Shown: piece after piece, positions 8,960-18,682 of the stretch
Layout: each line of letters opens with the position of its first letter
Numbering within the stretch: position 1 is the stretch's first letter
Assembly: GCF_012958305.1 (NCBI RefSeq)
Contig: NZ_JABBYO010000003.1
Coordinates: 372,001 to 436,000, forward strand
Source: Tautonia rosea
GTDB taxonomy: Bacteria; Planctomycetota; Planctomycetia; Isosphaerales; Isosphaeraceae
DNA length: 64,000 bases
Reading direction: 5' to 3'
Made by a program: the position numbers and the translations under genes
The notes under the pieces: generated by a model
What the model saw: the letters and a program-made list of their open reading frames with translations, nothing else
The model's database searches: none
Told to the model about the DNA's origin: nothing

Positions 8960-9988
8960 TCAGGCCGATACCATCCGGACTCTTACGGTGAAGGCCTCGG
9001 CCGGATGCTCAACAATCAACCGTTGAAGCTCGTCTTCTGCAATGCCCTCGCGTCTGAGCGCAGGGAGAAATTCAGTGAACAGAGTGTCGAAGAGACGGAA
9101 GGTTCCTCCGTTTGGTTCACCAACATGATACCAGCCGGCGTCGTGGGAGAGGAGAACCCGATTGAGGTGTCCCGCCTCGTTCATGGATCGAACAAGATCG
9201 AGATGTCTGTCGATGCTTTGCGGCCCGATGCCATCGAACTCAACCCAGGCACCCCGTTCGGCGGCTTTCGTATGGAAGTGAGTCTCTTGCTCGTTCTGGG
9301 CGTGCACCCAGATGAATGCCGAGGGGTTAACCCCTTCCGCTTCGATCACGTCGAGTTCTTCCATTGCCGCGAGCCCATCACCGGTATGGGCGGCGATGGT
9401 CAGACCCGTACGGAGGTGAGTGATCGCAGCGGCCCGGACGATCGTACGGCTGATCTCGGGTAACGGACCTCCATCGACCCCGATCTTCAAGAATCCAGGA
9501 CGGATTCCGGTGCCTTCGATCCCATGCTCCCACTCGGCGGTCCAGCGATCGGCCAGTTCCCTGGCCGACTCGTGCCGAGCGTGTTCGGGCAGGTGTTTCC
9601 CCCCGTTGGCGTTGTAATAGCCGGAGTTGGTGAGCAGGTGCATTCCCGTCGCCCTGGCAAGCCTTGCCAGAAGCCCTGGATCACGTGCCAGATAGGCCGG
9701 GGTGCATTCGCAGAGGGTGCGGCAGCCGAGGTCGTGGACCTGCTTCAGGAAGGGCTGAGTCCTGGCGAACACGTCATCGGCGTTGTAACGATCGGGAGAG
9801 GCGACCTCGGCACCGGCGAAATCGACCAGCAAATGCTCATGAGGGAGGGTCACTCCCATTTCGGTCGGGTTGATCGGACCGAGCACGGTCATGATAATGT
9901 TTTGATTACGTGGCAACGCACTGGCCCCCTGAAGAGCGGGGACCAGTGGGATTGCGGTGATCGACCGGAGCAGATCACGTCGATTCAT
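8960..9988 (-). CDS. Phosphotriesterase-family (PTE/PLL-like) hydrolase, Tat-exported
   Basis: 342 residues. The binuclear metal site of the family is complete: HEH at 50-52, Lys168 in GFLKIGVDGG as the expected carboxylated bridging lysine, His201 (AAHTGDG), His229 (WVHAQNE) and Asp283 (LSHDAGW). The N-terminus MNRRDLLRSITAIPLVPALQG has two arginines followed by a hydrophobic stretch, fitting a Tat signal. Family members hydrolyse lactones, phosphotriesters or related esters; the real substrate is unknown and PTE activity should not be assumed. It is preceded by the exported TIM-barrel gene, with 21 bases between, on the same strand, so they are very likely an operon acting on the same extracytoplasmic substrate class. 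Confidence 0.85.
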   Translation of the reverse strand: MNRRDLLRSITAIPLVPALQGASALPRNQNIIMTVLGPINPTEMGVTLPHEHLLVDFAGAEVASPDRYNADDVFARTQPFLKQVHDLGCRTLCECTPAYLARDPGLLARLARATGMHLLTNSGYYNANGGKHLPEHARHESARELADRWTAEWEHGIEGTGIRPGFLKIGVDGGPLPEISRTIVRAAAITHLRTGLTIAAHTGDGLAAMEELDVIEAEGVNPSAFIWVHAQNEQETHFHTKAAERGAWVEFDGIGPQSIDRHLDLVRSMNEAGHLNRVLLSHDAGWYHVGEPNGGTFRLFDTLFTEFLPALRREGIAEDELQRLIVEHPAEAFTVRVRMVSA

Positions 9989-10009
9989 GCTGACTCCGTG
10001 ATCGACAAA

Positions 10010-10915
10010 TCATGCCATGCCGAAACAGCGATCCATTCGGGCGGCGACATCCTTGAGATAATCAGCGTCGCCACCGCGAAGTTCGGCGGTGGCCCAGCCC
10101 TGGTAGCCGATTGAGTGGAGCGCCTCGGTCACGGCGGGCCAATCAACCGAGCCTTCGCCGAGCGGGACATTGAACCCCTTGCCGAGGCCTTCATTCATCA
10201 TGATGTCCCGGCTGTATTCCTTGACGTCGAGCTTGACAATGCGATCACCCAGAACGCGGACCCACTGTTCGGCCCACCCATAGCGGATGACGTTGCCAAT
10301 GTCGAAATAAGCGCCGATGCGTTCGCTCTCGAATTCGTCGATGTAGCGAGCGAATTCCAGGGGGCTTAACAAGAAGTTGTTCCAAACGTTTTCAAAGGCG
10401 ATGGTGATGCCGGTTTCCTCGGCCTTGGGCAGCAAGGAACGAATTTCAGCCTGAGAGCGTTCGTAGGCATCGGCATAGCCAATCGACTCATTGACGACGG
10501 CCGGGACGAGCAGGACGGTGGTGCCGCCATACGCCTTGCAATCGTCGATGGCGGTCGTCATGCCGACGACGGTCTTGGCGCGGACCTCGGGATCGGGGTG
10601 CGAGAGGGGGCTGGCCCAGTGGGTCGAGCAGACGCAGCCGTGGATGATCAGGCCCGATTCCTCCTTGGCTCGGAGGACCTCGTCAAGTGGCAGGTCGTTC
10701 GGGCTATCCATGTCGACGCCGTCAAATCCGCAGGCCTTGATGAGCTTGAAGCGCTCGACGAGAGGCAGGTTCCGAGGGGCCATACCAATCTTGATCGCCT
10801 TGCGGAAGGTCGGCTCGGCGTCGTCCTGTGTGGCGAGGGCAGGACGAATGCCGGTGGTCATCGCGGCGGCAAGACCGAGGCCGGAGTTTCGGAGAAACGA
10901 GCGTCGGGGAGTCAT
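10010..10915 (-). CDS. Sugar phosphate isomerase/epimerase-like TIM-barrel protein, Tat-exported
   Basis: 301 residues. MTPRRSFLRNSGLGLAAAM is a classic twin-arginine signal. The mature part matches the xylose isomerase-like TIM-barrel fold: FKLIKACGFDGVDMDSP, then TIAFENVWNNF with a metal-ligand Glu, GAYFDIGNVIRYG with a ligand Asp, VKLDVKEYS and a C-terminal GWATAELRGGD with a ligand Glu. Export as a folded, metal-loaded protein is consistent with the Tat pathway. Many planctomycetes carry expanded sets of such proteins, mostly of unknown sugar specificity. It is the first gene of a two-gene operon with the PTE-family hydrolase. Confidence 0.83.
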   Translation of the reverse strand: MTPRRSFLRNSGLGLAAAMTTGIRPALATQDDAEPTFRKAIKIGMAPRNLPLVERFKLIKACGFDGVDMDSPNDLPLDEVLRAKEESGLIIHGCVCSTHWASPLSHPDPEVRAKTVVGMTTAIDDCKAYGGTTVLLVPAVVNESIGYADAYERSQAEIRSLLPKAEETGITIAFENVWNNFLLSPLEFARYIDEFESERIGAYFDIGNVIRYGWAEQWVRVLGDRIVKLDVKEYSRDIMMNEGLGKGFNVPLGEGSVDWPAVTEALHSIGYQGWATAELRGGDADYLKDVAARMDRCFGMA

Positions 10916-10970
10916 GGGTGTCGAGCTCCGAGGGGTCGGATGGATCGATCAAAAACGCCACAAACGAGAC

Positions 10971-12470
10971 TTAGTGCCCGAGTTCGGCGAGCCGGGCTTC
11001 CAGCAGTTCGACGACCAGTTCCGGGTCGGCCTTGCCCTGCGTTTTCTTCATGACCTGACCGCGAAGCCATCCCTTCACGGCCTCGGGCTTTTTCTTGCCA
11101 CCGGCAAGGTCTTCGAGGGCCTTCGGGTTGGCGTCAATCGTCTCGGCAACGACGGTGGCCAGGGCGTCTCGATCACCGATCAGGCCATACCCGCCTTCGG
11201 CGATGATGGATTCGGCCGGATTGCCGGTGTCGATCATCTTGGAAAGGACTTCGCGACCCTGATTGGTGTTCAGTTCTTTGCGCTTGACTCGATTGATGAG
11301 ATCGGAGAGGGCTGCGGGGCCGACGTGCAAGTCGTTCAGACTGATCTTCTTCTCTTTGATTGATCGGAGAATGTCCTGCTGGATCCAGTTGCTGGCCAGT
11401 TTGGCTTCGCCTGTCTCGCGGGCAACGGCGTCGAAGTAATTTGCAACGTCTTGCCCCTGTTCGACGAGCACGTTGGCGTCATAGGTTGAGAGACCATATT
11501 CCGACTCAAAGCGAGAGCGGCGGGCCATCGGAAGCTCGCCGATCTCCTCGCGAAGCCGGGCGATCCAGGCGTCGTCCACCTCGACGGGGACGAGGTCGGG
11601 TTCGGGGAAATAGCGGTAGTCAGCAGCGGTTTCCTTCTGACGCTGGGGCTTGGTGATGCCGTCGGGGTCGCTCCAGCCTCGGGTTTCCTTGTGGGCGTCC
11701 TTGATGGTGAGGCCGTCGTCCTTCCACTTTTCGAACTGGCGTTCGACCTCGTAGTGTAGGGCTTTTTCGACGGCGCTGAAGCTGTTCATGTTCTTGATTT
11801 CGACGATCGGCGTGGCGATCGTGGTGCCGTCGCCGGTACGAATATGAAGATTCACGTTCGCATCGCAGCGGAGGCTCCCTTCTTGCATCTCGCAGTCGGA
11901 GACGCCGAGATAACGGAGGGTGAGCCGGAGTTCTTCGAGGCATCCGCGGGCGTCGGCCGGGTCGCGGAGATCGGGTTCGGTGACGATCTCCAGCAGGGGA
12001 ACACCGGCGCGGTTGAGGTCCACTTCCGACATGCCGCCGGCGGCGTGGATCATCTTGCCCGTGTCCTCCTCCAGGTGGATGCGGGTCAGGCGAACGCTCC
12101 CACCACCGCCGCCGTCCTTGCGCTCGGGGATCGGTAACGAGCCGCCGGTGCTAAAGGGCAGATCATACTGGCTGATCTGATAATTCTTCGGCAGATCAGG
12201 ATAATAGTAATTCTTTCGGTCCCACTTTGTGAACCGGGCGATTTCCGCCCCGAAGGCGAGGGCCGTTTTGAGTGCCAGGTAGAATGCCTTGCCGTTCATG
12301 ACCGGAAGGGTCCCCGGCAGGCCGAGCGAGACCGGGTCGGTCTGCGTGTTCGGCGGGAGGCCGAATTCGGTGCCGCAGCCGGAGAACATCTTGCTCTCAG
12401 TCTGCAATTGCACGTGAATTTCCAGGCCGATGATAATATCGTATTCCATGGTCGTGTGTTCTACATTCAT
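10971..12470 (-). CDS. gatB: Aspartyl/glutamyl-tRNA(Asn/Gln) amidotransferase subunit B
   Basis: 499 residues from the ATG at 12470, or 492 from an ATG at 12449 (MEYDIIIGLEIHVQL), which fits the family's usual N-terminus. GatB carries the kinase/transamidase site that activates Glu-tRNA(Gln) or Asp-tRNA(Asn) and accepts ammonia from GatA. GLEIHVQLQTESKMFSGC, the PVGLPGTLPV-like stretch, YYYPDLPKNYQISQYD and LLEIVTEPDLRDP are strong GatB signatures, and the C-terminal QqeY-like tail (VKGWLRGQVMKKTQGKADPELV) is present. The gene is last in gatC-gatA-gatB, six bases after gatA. Confidence 0.95.
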   Translation of the reverse strand: MNVEHTTMEYDIIIGLEIHVQLQTESKMFSGCGTEFGLPPNTQTDPVSLGLPGTLPVMNGKAFYLALKTALAFGAEIARFTKWDRKNYYYPDLPKNYQISQYDLPFSTGGSLPIPERKDGGGGGSVRLTRIHLEEDTGKMIHAAGGMSEVDLNRAGVPLLEIVTEPDLRDPADARGCLEELRLTLRYLGVSDCEMQEGSLRCDANVNLHIRTGDGTTIATPIVEIKNMNSFSAVEKALHYEVERQFEKWKDDGLTIKDAHKETRGWSDPDGITKPQRQKETAADYRYFPEPDLVPVEVDDAWIARLREEIGELPMARRSRFESEYGLSTYDANVLVEQGQDVANYFDAVARETGEAKLASNWIQQDILRSIKEKKISLNDLHVGPAALSDLINRVKRKELNTNQGREVLSKMIDTGNPAESIIAEGGYGLIGDRDALATVVAETIDANPKALEDLAGGKKKPEAVKGWLRGQVMKKTQGKADPELVVELLEARLAELGH

Positions 12471-12476
12471 CGGTGC

Positions 12477-13973
12477 TTAATCCAGCTTCGGCCGTTTGGT
12501 GTGCCAGTCGGTAGCACGCTCGAAGGTCCGGGCGGCTCGGAGGAGGGTCTCCTCGGCGAAGGCAGGGGCCTGCAGCTGGATGCCGATGGGGAGGCCGGAT
12601 TTCGAGAGGCCACCGGGCAGGCTGATGCCGGGAATCCCGGCCAGATTGGCCGAGGTGGTATAGACGTCCATCAGGTACATCGCCAGCGGGTCGCTGACCT
12701 TCTCGCCAACCTTGAAGGCGGGAGCCGGGCTGGTGGGGCCAAGGATGACATCGACCTGGCCGAAGGCGCGGTCGAAGTCGTCGCGGATCAGGCGACGGAC
12801 CTTCAGGGCCTGGACGTAGTACTTGTCGGCGTAACCGGCTGAGAGGACGAAGGTGCCGAGCATGATCCGGCGGGTGACCTCGGGGCCGAACCCCTCGGCT
12901 CGGGATGCCATCATCATGCGGATCAGGGCGGGCAATTCGCGTTCGGCGTCGGTCTTCGGCTCGAAGTCCTCGGCGCGGTGGCCGAAGATGGTTCCGTCGT
13001 AGCGGGCGAGGTTGCTCGACGCCTCGGCCGGGGCGACGATGTAATAGGCAGGGATCGCCTGGCCGGTGTTTGGCAGGGAGATCTCGGAAATGGTCGCTCC
13101 CTCGGCCTCGAAAACGCGCGCGGCCTCCCGGACGGCGGCCTCGACTTCCGGGTCGAGCCCCTCGCCGAAGAACTCTCGGGCGATGCCGATGCGTAGTGGG
13201 CGATCGGGCTTTGCTTCGAGGGCCGCGAGATAGTCGGGCACGGCGCGGTCGACGCTGGTGGCGTCCATCGGGTCCGATCCGGCAATGACCGAAAGCACCC
13301 GGGCCACGTCGGCGACCTCGTGGCCGAGCGGTCCGATCTGGTCAAGCGAGCTGGCGAAGGCGACCAATCCGTACCTGCTGACGCGTCCGTAGGTCGGCTT
13401 CAGGCCGACGACGCCGCAGAGGCTCGCCGGTTGGCGGATGGAGCCGCCGGTGTCGCTCCCCAGCGCGGTCGGGGCGAACGAGGCTGCCACGGCCGAGGCG
13501 GCGCCACCGGACGACCCGCCGGGGGAGCGTTCGGGATCCCAGGGGTTCCGGGCCGGCCCGTAGGCGCTCGTCTCATTCGACGAGCCCATCGCAAACTCGT
13601 CCATGTTGAGCCGACCGAGGAGGATGGCATCAGCGGCTCTCAGGCGCTGGATGACGGTGGCATCGAACGGGGGGCGGTACGAGGCAAGCATCCGGCTGCA
13701 GCAGGTGGTCAGCTCGCCCCGGCGGCAGATGTTGTCCTTGATCGCGATCGGGACGCCGGCCAGGGGGCCAAGCGGCTCGCCGCGGCGGCGGCGGTCATCG
13801 ATCGATCGGGCCTGGTCCAGGCCAGGGTCCGGATCGAAGTCGAGCAAGGCGTTGAGCCGACCGTTGTGGGCCTCGATCCGTTGGATCAAGGCTCCCACGG
13901 CTTCCTCACTCGAGAAGTTGCCCGAGTGATAGCCGTCCAGCAAGCCGGAGAGAGTGGCGCCCAGCGGGTCCAT
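12477..13973 (-). CDS. gatA: Aspartyl/glutamyl-tRNA(Asn/Gln) amidotransferase subunit A
   Basis: 498 residues from the ATG at 13973; the frame extends two codons to a TTG that is unlikely to be used. The amidase-signature triad is complete: K79 (PIAIKDN), S154 in SPGGSSGG and S178 in GSDTGGSIRQPAS, the same numbering as in well-studied bacterial GatA. The protein releases ammonia from glutamine and passes it to GatB. It lies between gatC (81 bases upstream) and gatB (6 bases downstream) on the same strand. Confidence 0.96.
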   Translation of the reverse strand: MDPLGATLSGLLDGYHSGNFSSEEAVGALIQRIEAHNGRLNALLDFDPDPGLDQARSIDDRRRRGEPLGPLAGVPIAIKDNICRRGELTTCCSRMLASYRPPFDATVIQRLRAADAILLGRLNMDEFAMGSSNETSAYGPARNPWDPERSPGGSSGGAASAVAASFAPTALGSDTGGSIRQPASLCGVVGLKPTYGRVSRYGLVAFASSLDQIGPLGHEVADVARVLSVIAGSDPMDATSVDRAVPDYLAALEAKPDRPLRIGIAREFFGEGLDPEVEAAVREAARVFEAEGATISEISLPNTGQAIPAYYIVAPAEASSNLARYDGTIFGHRAEDFEPKTDAERELPALIRMMMASRAEGFGPEVTRRIMLGTFVLSAGYADKYYVQALKVRRLIRDDFDRAFGQVDVILGPTSPAPAFKVGEKVSDPLAMYLMDVYTTSANLAGIPGISLPGGLSKSGLPIGIQLQAPAFAEETLLRAARTFERATDWHTKRPKLD

Positions 13974-14060
13974 GAACAAGGTGATCCTGTCTCAATAGAA
14001 AAGATGAAGCGATCGCGCGGATGGGCGAAGCGGTCAGTCGACGTCGAGGCGATCGGACCG

Positions 14061-14348
14061 TTACTGAAGGACGGCGGGGACGAGGAACGCCTCGTGATTC
14101 CGCTTCGGGGCGTTGCAGAGGGCTTCGTCCCGGGGCAGCGATTCAGTGCGACGGTCGTCCCGGAACATGTTGCGGACCTCAACGCCGTGGGCCAGCGGTT
14201 CGACGCCGGAGACGTCGACTTGCTGGAGCTGCTCGACGTAGTGGACGATCTCGTTGATTTGTTCGGTATAGGTTGCCAGTTCGTCCGGATCGAGGCGAAG
14301 GCGGGCCAGCAGGGCGACCTTGGCGACATCCTCGGGGCTGAGGTTCAT
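14061..14348 (-). CDS. gatC: Aspartyl/glutamyl-tRNA(Asn/Gln) amidotransferase subunit C
   Basis: 95 residues from the ATG at 14348 (MNLSPEDVAKVALLARLRL), preceded by a GGAG about nine bases upstream; the longer frame upstream is not family-like. Family signatures are LARLRLDPDELATYTEQINEIVHYVEQLQQVDVSGVEPLAH and the C-terminal RNHEAFLVPAVLQ. GatC is the small clamp that holds GatA and GatB together. It is first in the gatCAB operon. Confidence 0.93.
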   Translation of the reverse strand: MNLSPEDVAKVALLARLRLDPDELATYTEQINEIVHYVEQLQQVDVSGVEPLAHGVEVRNMFRDDRRTESLPRDEALCNAPKRNHEAFLVPAVLQ

Positions 14349-14608
14349 GGGAGAGGCTCCCGCGCGGGCAAGGGCGTGAGGAATCAATCGGGTGCGTTTG
14401 AGTTCCGACGGATGGAATGCGGTCACTATACGGGACGACCACGGGCCGCTCAAGGTTCACGGCCGATTGCCGACCGTGTCGACTCGGTTTGACCCCTTGA
14501 GCGGGCGCCGCTAGCATCATTCGGAGTGCAAGTACGCGACGATAGTGGGGCCAAGCGTTCAGATCGTCGATCGGCGAGTGACCCTCCTGACCGTTATTGA
14601 GGCGAACG

Positions 14609-15913
14609 ATGCAAGGTCCGGTAGCGATCATCCTGGCAGCCGGTCAAGGGAAGCGGATGCGATCCGAGCGTGCCAAGGTGCTGCACGAGGTTTGCGGACA
14701 GCCGATGATCCGCTATGTCGTCGAGGCCGCTCGGGGGGCCGGGGCACGATCGGTCATCGTGGTCGTGGGTTTTGGGGCGGATCAGGTGCGGGCCGCCCTG
14801 GCCGACGAGCCCGACGTCTTCTTTGCCGTTCAGGAGCGACAGCTTGGGACCGGAGACGCCGTCCTGGCCTGCCGCCCCCTACTCGAAGACTATTCTGGTC
14901 CGGCCCTGGTCTTGGTGGGTGATGAACCCTTGCTGAGGGCCGAACCGCTCGGCAACCTACTCGATCGCCAGCGAGCCGATCGGCTTGACTGCTTGATGGG
15001 AACCGCGGTGTTACCTGATCCAACCGGGTTTGGGCGGATTCTCCGTGATTCTGCTGGCCGGTTCTTGCGGATCGTCGAACAACGCGACTGCACCCCCGAG
15101 GAAGCAGCGATCGAGGAGATCAACCCCAGTTGCTACGTCTTTGAGCTGCCCTCGCTCTGGGACGCCCTCGATCAGCTCGATACGACCAATGCCCAGGGGG
15201 AATATTACCTGACGGACGCTCCGGAACTGTTGATCCAGATGGGCCGATCGGTGGCCGCCTTGCCCGTGCTCGATGCCGAGGACGTACTGGGGGTGAATAC
15301 GCGGCAACACCTGGCCGAGGCGCACGTGGTGATGCAGCGACGGATTCAATCGCGATTGATGGACGACGGGGTGAGTATCGTCGATCCTCGGACGACCTTG
15401 ATTGACGGTCGTGCCGTGATTGGGCCGGATACGACCATCTTTCCCTTCACCGTGATTTCCGGATCGGTTCAAGTGGGCCGCGATTGTCGGATCGGTCCGT
15501 TTGCCCATCTTCGGGACGGTACGATTTTGCACGATGGTTCGGAGGTCGGAGCGTTCGTCGAGGTGAATCGCTCGACGTTCGAGGCTGGGGCACGAGCCCG
15601 GCATCTCGCGTATCTCGGCGATACGATCGTTGGGCCTGGGGCCAATATCGGTGCCGGGGTCATCACGGCCAACTTCGACGGAAAGACCAAGGCTCGGACA
15701 GAGATCCAGGAGGGGGCCTTCATTGGCTCCGGGGCCGTTCTGGTGGCTCCGGTGACGATTGGACCTGAGGCAACCGTCGGTGCCGGCGCGGTCGTGACGA
15801 AGGGCAAGGATGTCGCCGCGGGGCAGACGGTTGTCGGAGTGCCGGCCCGACCACTTCGAGAGTCCGTTGTCCCAGAGTCCGACGGGTTCGATCATCGGGA
15901 AACTCGGCGTTGA
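14609..15913 (+). CDS. glmU: Bifunctional UDP-GlcNAc pyrophosphorylase / glucosamine-1-phosphate N-acetyltransferase
   Basis: 434 residues from the ATG at 14609, which has GAGG six bases upstream; an upstream TTG at 14597 is not needed. The nucleotidyltransferase motif LAAGQGKRMRSERAK is at 9-23. The C-terminal left-handed beta helix contains FAHLRDGTILHDGSEVGAFVEV, RARHLAYLGD with the catalytic His, and GAGVITANFDGKTKARTEI, all GlmU acetyltransferase features. It makes UDP-GlcNAc for peptidoglycan and other envelope glycans. The protein is about 20 residues shorter than the E. coli enzyme, mostly at the C-terminal tail. It is divergent from gatCAB, with a 260-base spacer. Confidence 0.93.
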   Translation: MQGPVAIILAAGQGKRMRSERAKVLHEVCGQPMIRYVVEAARGAGARSVIVVVGFGADQVRAALADEPDVFFAVQERQLGTGDAVLACRPLLEDYSGPALVLVGDEPLLRAEPLGNLLDRQRADRLDCLMGTAVLPDPTGFGRILRDSAGRFLRIVEQRDCTPEEAAIEEINPSCYVFELPSLWDALDQLDTTNAQGEYYLTDAPELLIQMGRSVAALPVLDAEDVLGVNTRQHLAEAHVVMQRRIQSRLMDDGVSIVDPRTTLIDGRAVIGPDTTIFPFTVISGSVQVGRDCRIGPFAHLRDGTILHDGSEVGAFVEVNRSTFEAGARARHLAYLGDTIVGPGANIGAGVITANFDGKTKARTEIQEGAFIGSGAVLVAPVTIGPEATVGAGAVVTKGKDVAAGQTVVGVPARPLRESVVPESDGFDHRETRR

Positions 15914-16020
15914 TCTGGGCAGGCTTCGGTGTGTCCTGGACGTGTTGATTCTCCTGCTGGCACAGAGGTTGCTCACTCGATTCGCGTGTTCGCCCAAACT
16001 CCGAACCGGGAGAGTCAGTG

Positions 16021-16524
16021 ATGGCAGCCGAGACCGAGAAACGAGACGATCTCCAGAAGCTTGAAGACCTGATCACGGAACTCGGGGTCGCGATGCTTGC
16101 GACCATCGAACCAGATGGATCACTCCGAAGTCGGCCCATGCACACGCATCTCGACGGGCCATTCGAGGGGTCGCTTTGGTTTTTTACAAGAGACCATGCT
16201 CCCAAGGTCTTCGAAATTGATCGTGATCGTCATGTGAATCTAAGCTATTCCTGTACAAAATCGCAAAAATATGTGTCTTTGTCTGGCACGGCCCGGTTGG
16301 TTCACGATCGTGATCGGGCCGAGCGGATGTGGTCGCCGCTGTACAAAGCCTGGTTTCCGCAGGGTTTGGACGATCCCGAGCTTGCCTTGATTCGCGTTGA
16401 GGTGGAGAAAGGAGAGTACTGGGATCCCGCTCCGGGAGCGATCGTCCATGCCGTTGGCTATCTGAAGGCCGCAATGACCGGCAAACCGCACACGCCCGCC
16501 GGACATGAAAAGGTTCAGATTTGA
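16021..16524 (+). CDS. PNPOx-like FMN-binding split-barrel protein (general stress protein 26 type)
   Basis: 167 residues. MLATIEPDGSLRSRPMHTHLD, SLWFFTRDHAPKVFEI and VNLSYSCTKSQKYVSLSGTARLVHD are typical of the pyridoxamine phosphate oxidase-like split barrel of the general stress protein 26 group, which bind FMN or FAD and have poorly known substrates. The C-terminal WDPAPGAIVHAVGYLKAAMTG is also family-like. The frame offers GTG at 16018 and ATG at 16021; the ATG was taken. It stands alone between glmU and the convergent prfA-prmC operon. A true pyridoxal synthesis role is not suggested, because the PdxH substrate motifs are absent. Confidence 0.82.
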   Translation: MAAETEKRDDLQKLEDLITELGVAMLATIEPDGSLRSRPMHTHLDGPFEGSLWFFTRDHAPKVFEIDRDRHVNLSYSCTKSQKYVSLSGTARLVHDRDRAERMWSPLYKAWFPQGLDDPELALIRVEVEKGEYWDPAPGAIVHAVGYLKAAMTGKPHTPAGHEKVQI

Positions 16525-16583
16525 CGGTCATCAGGTTGGAGGCGTGAGCGAGACATACAAACTGGCTCGCTCGCGTATTCGAT

Positions 16584-17462
16584 TCAGTCCGATCGGCGTT
16601 CGGCCCGGAGCACCCTGGGATGTCCTGCGCCGTCGCGGACGGTGGGAGCGACCTGAAGTTCGGCTCGCGATTCGAGCAAGGCCCGCACAGGGGCTTCCTG
16701 ATCCGAGCCGATCTCCAGCAGCAGGTGGCCGCCCGGCTTGAGCAGCGGAACCGCCTGCTCGATCAATCGAGTGACGATCCGAAGGCCTTCGGCTCCGCCG
16801 TCGAGCGCGAGATGCGGCTCGAAGTCGCGGACGCCCGGCTCAAGGGTCGGAATCACGTCGGTTGCGATGTACGGCGGGTTCGAGACGATGGCGTCGAATG
16901 GCCCTTGATCGGCGACCGGATCGAGTAAATCCCCTGTGACGAAGGTGACCCGATTGGCCAGGTTCAGGCGCTCGGTGTTTGACTTGGCGATCGAGAGCGC
17001 CTCGGGGCTGAGGTCAATGGCGATGACCTGGGCGTCGGTTTGCTGATGAGCGATTGCCAGGGCAATCGCCCCGGAGCCGGTTCCCACATCGACCACCCGG
17101 GGTGTGGTCGTGCCCTTCAAGGCGTCGAGGGCCTCAACCACCAGGAATTCCGTGTCGGGCCTCGGAATCAAGACTGCTGGCGAGACCGTCAGCGACAGCG
17201 AGAAAAACTCCTTGCGACCGACGAGGTAAGCCACTGGGGCACCCTCGGCACGCTTGCGGATCAGGTCGCGGTAGGAGGCCCGATCGGCCGATCCGACCTC
17301 GACATCCCACTGGGTGTAGAGTTTGACCCGGTCGGTCTGAAGCACCTGGGCCAGCAAGACTTCGGCATCGAGACGGGGACTTTCCGACCCCTTGTCGCGC
17401 AGGAATCCCTGCGTCCAGGTGAGCAATCGGCCGATGGTCCAGGGCTCATCGCGTTCGGCCAC
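16584..17462 (-). CDS. prmC: Peptide chain release factor N5-glutamine methyltransferase
   Basis: 292 residues from a GTG. The SAM-binding motif VVDVGTGSGAIALAIA and the catalytic NPPY at 195-198 are those of PrmC, preceded by the N-terminal helical domain (LDAEVLLAQVL and PVAYLVGRKEFFSL). It methylates the Gln of the GGQ motif in release factors. It follows prfA by four bases, the classical prfA-prmC pairing, so enzyme and substrate are made together. Confidence 0.95.
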   Translation of the reverse strand: MAERDEPWTIGRLLTWTQGFLRDKGSESPRLDAEVLLAQVLQTDRVKLYTQWDVEVGSADRASYRDLIRKRAEGAPVAYLVGRKEFFSLSLTVSPAVLIPRPDTEFLVVEALDALKGTTTPRVVDVGTGSGAIALAIAHQQTDAQVIAIDLSPEALSIAKSNTERLNLANRVTFVTGDLLDPVADQGPFDAIVSNPPYIATDVIPTLEPGVRDFEPHLALDGGAEGLRIVTRLIEQAVPLLKPGGHLLLEIGSDQEAPVRALLESRAELQVAPTVRDGAGHPRVLRAERRSD

Positions 17463-17466
17463 GGGT

Positions 17467-18534
17467 TCAAAGCTCCCCGAGTTGCTCGTGTCGGTCGTGA
17501 TCGATCAGGGCGGTCGTCAAGGAGTCGAGATCGCCGAGGATGATGCGGTCGAGGCTGTAGAGCGTCAGGTTGATCCGGTGATCGGTGACGCGGTTCTGCG
17601 GAAAGTTGTAGGTCCGGATGCGTTGAGAACGATCACCGGAGCCAATCAGGGACCGACGCTGCTCGGCACGTTCGGCATTGGCGCTCTCCTGCATCTGGTC
17701 GAACAGCCGAGAGCGGAGCAATCGCAGTGCCTTCGCCCGATTTTTATGCTGGCTGCGTTCGTCTCGGCAAACGACGACGATGCCGCTGGGCGTATGAGTC
17801 AGACGGACGGCGCTCTCGGTCTTGTTCTGGTGCTGGCCACCGGGGCCTCCGGCACGCATGACGTCGACTTCAAGGTCCTCAGGTCGGATCTCGATCTCGA
17901 CTTCCTCCGGCTCGGTCAGAACGGCGACGGTCGCGGCTGAAGTGTGGATGCGCCCTTGTGTTTCGGTCGCGGGGACGCGCTGCACGCGGTGGCCACCGCT
18001 TTCGAACTGGAGGTGGCGGTAAGCCCCGTCGCCGTTGATCGCGAAGCTGACTTCCTTGGCACCGCCCAACTCGGTCGGGTTCAGCTCCAGAAGTTCGAAC
18101 GACCAGCCCTTCGACTCACAGTAGCGGCGGTACATTTCCAGAAGGTCGCGGGCGAACAGGGCGGCCTCATCGCCGCCGGTCCCGGCCCGGATCTCCATGA
18201 TGAGCCCCGAGCGATCAGAGCCGGCCACGCGGTCGTAGATCAGGTCGCGGAGCGTCTCGGCAAGGTCGTCACGCTGGGCGCGGAGCGATTCCAGTTCCGC
18301 CTCGGCGTAGGCACGCATCTCGTGATCGGATTCGTCGAGGGCCAGTGCCTCGGCCTCGGCGATGAGCTGACCCAGTTCCAGGTAGCGGCCGTAAGGGACA
18401 GCGGCCTTGGCCAGGGTGCCCCGTTCCTTGGCGAGCGCCGCAACTCGAGCCGGGTCCGACGCGACGTCTGGATCGAGCAGCGCCTGGTCGACCTCTCGGA
18501 ATCGTCGATAATCGGCCTGGAGTTTCTCAAACAC
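17467..18534 (-). CDS. prfA: Peptide chain release factor 1
   Basis: 355 residues from a GTG. GGQ is at 232-234 inside [21 protein letters not shown], and PAT at 188-190 is the PxT-type codon recognition motif that identifies RF1 (UAA/UAG) rather than RF2 (SPF). The first domain is the expected alpha-helical bundle. Length and order agree with RF1. It is the upstream gene of prfA-prmC. Confidence 0.96.
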   Translation of the reverse strand: MFEKLQADYRRFREVDQALLDPDVASDPARVAALAKERGTLAKAAVPYGRYLELGQLIAEAEALALDESDHEMRAYAEAELESLRAQRDDLAETLRDLIYDRVAGSDRSGLIMEIRAGTGGDEAALFARDLLEMYRRYCESKGWSFELLELNPTELGGAKEVSFAINGDGAYRHLQFESGGHRVQRVPATETQGRIHTSAATVAVLTEPEEVEIEIRPEDLEVDVMRAGGPGGQHQNKTESAVRLTHTPSGIVVVCRDERSQHKNRAKALRLLRSRLFDQMQESANAERAEQRRSLIGSGDRSQRIRTYNFPQNRVTDHRINLTLYSLDRIILGDLDSLTTALIDHDRHEQLGEL

Positions 18535-18682
18535 AGCGACAGTAGCCGATCGGAAGGACTGAGAAAACGCAAGCCCGTCGGGAAACGATCAACGGCCCGC
18601 CGTCGCGACCTTCGAGCCTGGCACCAGGGGTGCCGGTTGAAAGGCCGATCGGGGCAGGCCGCTGGTCAGCAATCACTCGGGA

